A stretch of DNA of 19,950 nt from CAZMCT01 sp964564785 (GTDB lineage Bacteria > Planctomycetota > Phycisphaerae > UBA1845 > Fen-1342): NCBI GenBank assembly GCA_964564785.1, contig CAZMCT010000076.1:1-19950 (forward strand), in the 5' to 3' direction. The translations under genes and the position numbers were made by a program. Positions 18,663-19,950 of the stretch are shown piece by piece. How positions within the stretch are numbered: the first letter of the stretch is position 1; every line of letters begins with the position of its first letter. The notes under the pieces are model-generated. The model was not told the DNA's origin and searched no databases. It saw only the letters and a list, made by a program, of their open reading frames with translations.

Positions 18663-19950
18663 GGCGACTCCACCACGATCGCGGACTCGGGGCAGCGGGT
18701 GCGGCAGCCGTCGCAGCGCGTGCAGCGGGTCGCGTCGATCTCGTGCCGCTCGTACGGCCGCAGCGGGATTGCTCCGGCCGGGCAGTGCTGGGCGCACAGC
18801 GTGCAGCCGGTGCATCTGTCGGTCACGCGGTATCGGATCAGCGCCCGACACCTTCCGGCCGGGCAGCGACCGGCCAGGTGGGCCTCGTATTCGGCGCGGA
18901 AGTAGCGGAGCGTCGTGAGCACCGGGTTGGGCGCGGTCTTGCCCAGGCCGCACAAACTCGTGGCCGCGACTGCCGCGGAGAGCGACTCGAGCGTCGCGAG
19001 ATCGTCCGCGCGGCCGTGCCCGGCACACAGGCGATCGAGAATCTCGAGCATGCGGCGCGTCCCGACGCGGCAGGGCACGCACTTGCCGCAGGACTGGTCC
19101 TGGGTGAACGCGAGGAAGTAGCGAGCGAGGTCGACCATGCAGTCGTGCTCGTCGAGCACGACCAGGCCGCCCGAGCCCATGATCGCGCCGAGCTCGGCCA
19201 GCCGCTCGAAATCGACGGGCGTGTCGGCCAGGGCGGCGGGGATGCAGCCGCCCGAGGGCCCGCCCATCTGCACCGCCTTGAAGTGCGGCGTGCCGCCGAT
19301 CTGCTCGACGATCTCGCGGATCGTGATGCCCATCGGTACCTCGATCAGGCCGCCGCGGGCGACCTTGCCCGCCAGCGCGAAGACCTTCGTACCGGGGCTG
19401 GCGGGCGTGCCCAGCGCGGCGAAACGCTCGGGACCGTTGCGGATGATCCACGGCACGGCCGCGAGCGTCTCGACGTTGTTCACCAGCGTCGGCCGGCCGT
19501 GCAGCCCGCGCTCGGCCGGGTACGGCGGGCGGAGCGTGGGCAGGCCGCGGCGGCCTTCGAGCGAGGCGATCAGGGCCGTCTCCTCGCCGCAGACGAACGC
19601 TCCCGCTCCGCGGACCACACGCAGGTGCAGCGGCGGCCCGCTGCCCAACAGGCGGTCGCCCACGAGGCCGCGTTGCTCGCAAGACCGGATGGCGGCGCTG
19701 ATCCGCGCAACCGCCAACGGATACTCGGCCCGGATGTAGAAGATTCCTTCGGTCGCCCCGACGGCCCAGGCCGCGATCGCCAGCCCCTCGATCACGCGGT
19801 AGGGGTACGACTCCATCAGCATGCGATCCATGAACGCGCCGGGGTCGCCTTCGTCGCCGTTGCAGATCACGTATTTGATGTCTGCCACCGCCGCATGTGG
19901 CACCGCCGCCCCCGGCGGTGAGCCCTGTGGCACCGCCGCCCCCGGCGGTG
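18659..19950 (-). CDS. NuoF/HydB-like NAD(P)H- and FMN-binding subunit (partial, N-terminus outside window)
   Basis: Flavoprotein that takes electrons from NAD(P)H; about 430 C-terminal residues are visible. Order of parts: KYVICNGDEGDPGAFMDR of the FMN/NAD domain; GAGAFVCGEETALIASLEG and RPTLVNNVETL; the N3-type [4Fe-4S] motif SCGKCVPCRVG with the late SLCGLGK; then a ferredoxin tail with CTGCTLCAQHCP and CTRCDGCRTRCP, two [4Fe-4S] clusters. The ferredoxin tail points to the HydB/HndC type of hydrogenase or formate dehydrogenase rather than complex I NuoF. The visible beginning reads SPPGAAVP repeats in the place where a loop after the GRGGAGFPTG motif is expected; that motif would be beyond the edge. 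It overlaps the iron-sulfur gene as ATGA. Confidence 0.9.
   Translation of the reverse strand, partial: PPGAAVPQGSPPGAAVPHAAVADIKYVICNGDEGDPGAFMDRMLMESYPYRVIEGLAIAAWAVGATEGIFYIRAEYPLAVARISAAIRSCEQRGLVGDRLLGSGPPLHLRVVRGAGAFVCGEETALIASLEGRRGLPTLRPPYPAERGLHGRPTLVNNVETLAAVPWIIRNGPERFAALGTPASPGTKVFALAGKVARGGLIEVPMGITIREIVEQIGGTPHFKAVQMGGPSGGCIPAALADTPVDFERLAELGAIMGSGGLVVLDEHDCMVDLARYFLAFTQDQSCGKCVPCRVGTRRMLEILDRLCAGHGRADDLATLESLSAAVAATSLCGLGKTAPNPVLTTLRYFRAEYEAHLAGRCPAGRCRALIRYRVTDRCTGCTLCAQHCPAGAIPLRPYERHEIDATRCTRCDGCRTRCPESAIVVESP
19896..19950. repeat. 30-bp in-frame hairpin repeat in the NuoF-like gene
   Basis: Two copies of TGTGGCACCGCCGCCCCCGG followed by CGGTG, at 19896-19920 and 19926-19950, spaced 30 bases apart (10 codons). 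Each holds the perfect hairpin CACCGCCG-CCCC-CGGCGGTG. The array may continue past the right edge. The design matches the hairpin of the 18131-18294 repeat. Confidence 0.85.

Noticed and set aside
17769..19682. Single long minus-strand protein of 637 codons
   Set aside because: Only the part from 18662 downward matches iron-sulfur proteins; the upstream part is the wrong frame of the NuoF-like gene.

Overview
The window is a GC-rich bacterial chromosome segment made almost entirely of conserved housekeeping genes. No phage, transposase, rRNA, tRNA or CRISPR array is visible. The high GC content, the GC-rich palindromic repeats between and inside genes, the large secreted protein with mixed domains and the enlarged CarB linkers suggest an environmental Planctomycetota-like bacterium, possibly of the Phycisphaerae type. 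That placement is an inference from style, not from a marker gene.

Layout. 1-364 is non-coding and holds a composite palindromic repeat and an AT-rich promoter island. 365-8742 (+) is an arginine/carbamoyl-phosphate cluster: argR, argG, argH, carB, carA, with small inverted-repeat elements between argH and carB and between carB and carA. 8761-10300 (-) is a two-gene unit, a small membrane protein followed by a MoeB/ThiF-family adenylyltransferase. frr lies at 10432-10998 (-) with a good promoter, divergent from an SDR-type sugar-nucleotide epimerase at 11258-12214 (+). 12475-14573 (+) is a ribosomal/tRNA-modification cluster, rpsP-trmD-rplS, followed by a YraN-family gene. 14630-17524 (-) encodes a large secreted protein with a zincin-like HEWNH motif. 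17769-19950 (-) is a translationally coupled pair, a NuoF/HydB-like flavoprotein that runs off the right edge and a NuoG-N-terminus/HoxU-like iron-sulfur protein.

How the genes work together. CarA and CarB make carbamoyl phosphate. ArgG and ArgH convert citrulline and aspartate to arginine, and ArgR is the expected arginine-sensing regulator of the cluster. The right-hand pair forms an NAD(P)H-oxidising electron-input module of the kind that serves hydrogenases or formate dehydrogenases; no catalytic subunit is in view.

The most unusual signal is a set of short repeats lying IN FRAME inside conserved proteins. These are: 8-bp tandem tracts in carB; a perfect 9-bp-arm palindrome in the secreted protein; a 66-bp (22-codon) tandem repeat with a hairpin that splits an Fe-S ligand motif in the iron-sulfur protein; and a related hairpin repeated in the NuoF-like gene. 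The last two hairpins share arm and loop design and differ by a compensatory base-pair change. This resembles the Rickettsia palindromic elements, which also insert in coding frames, but the sequences here look like a separate family.
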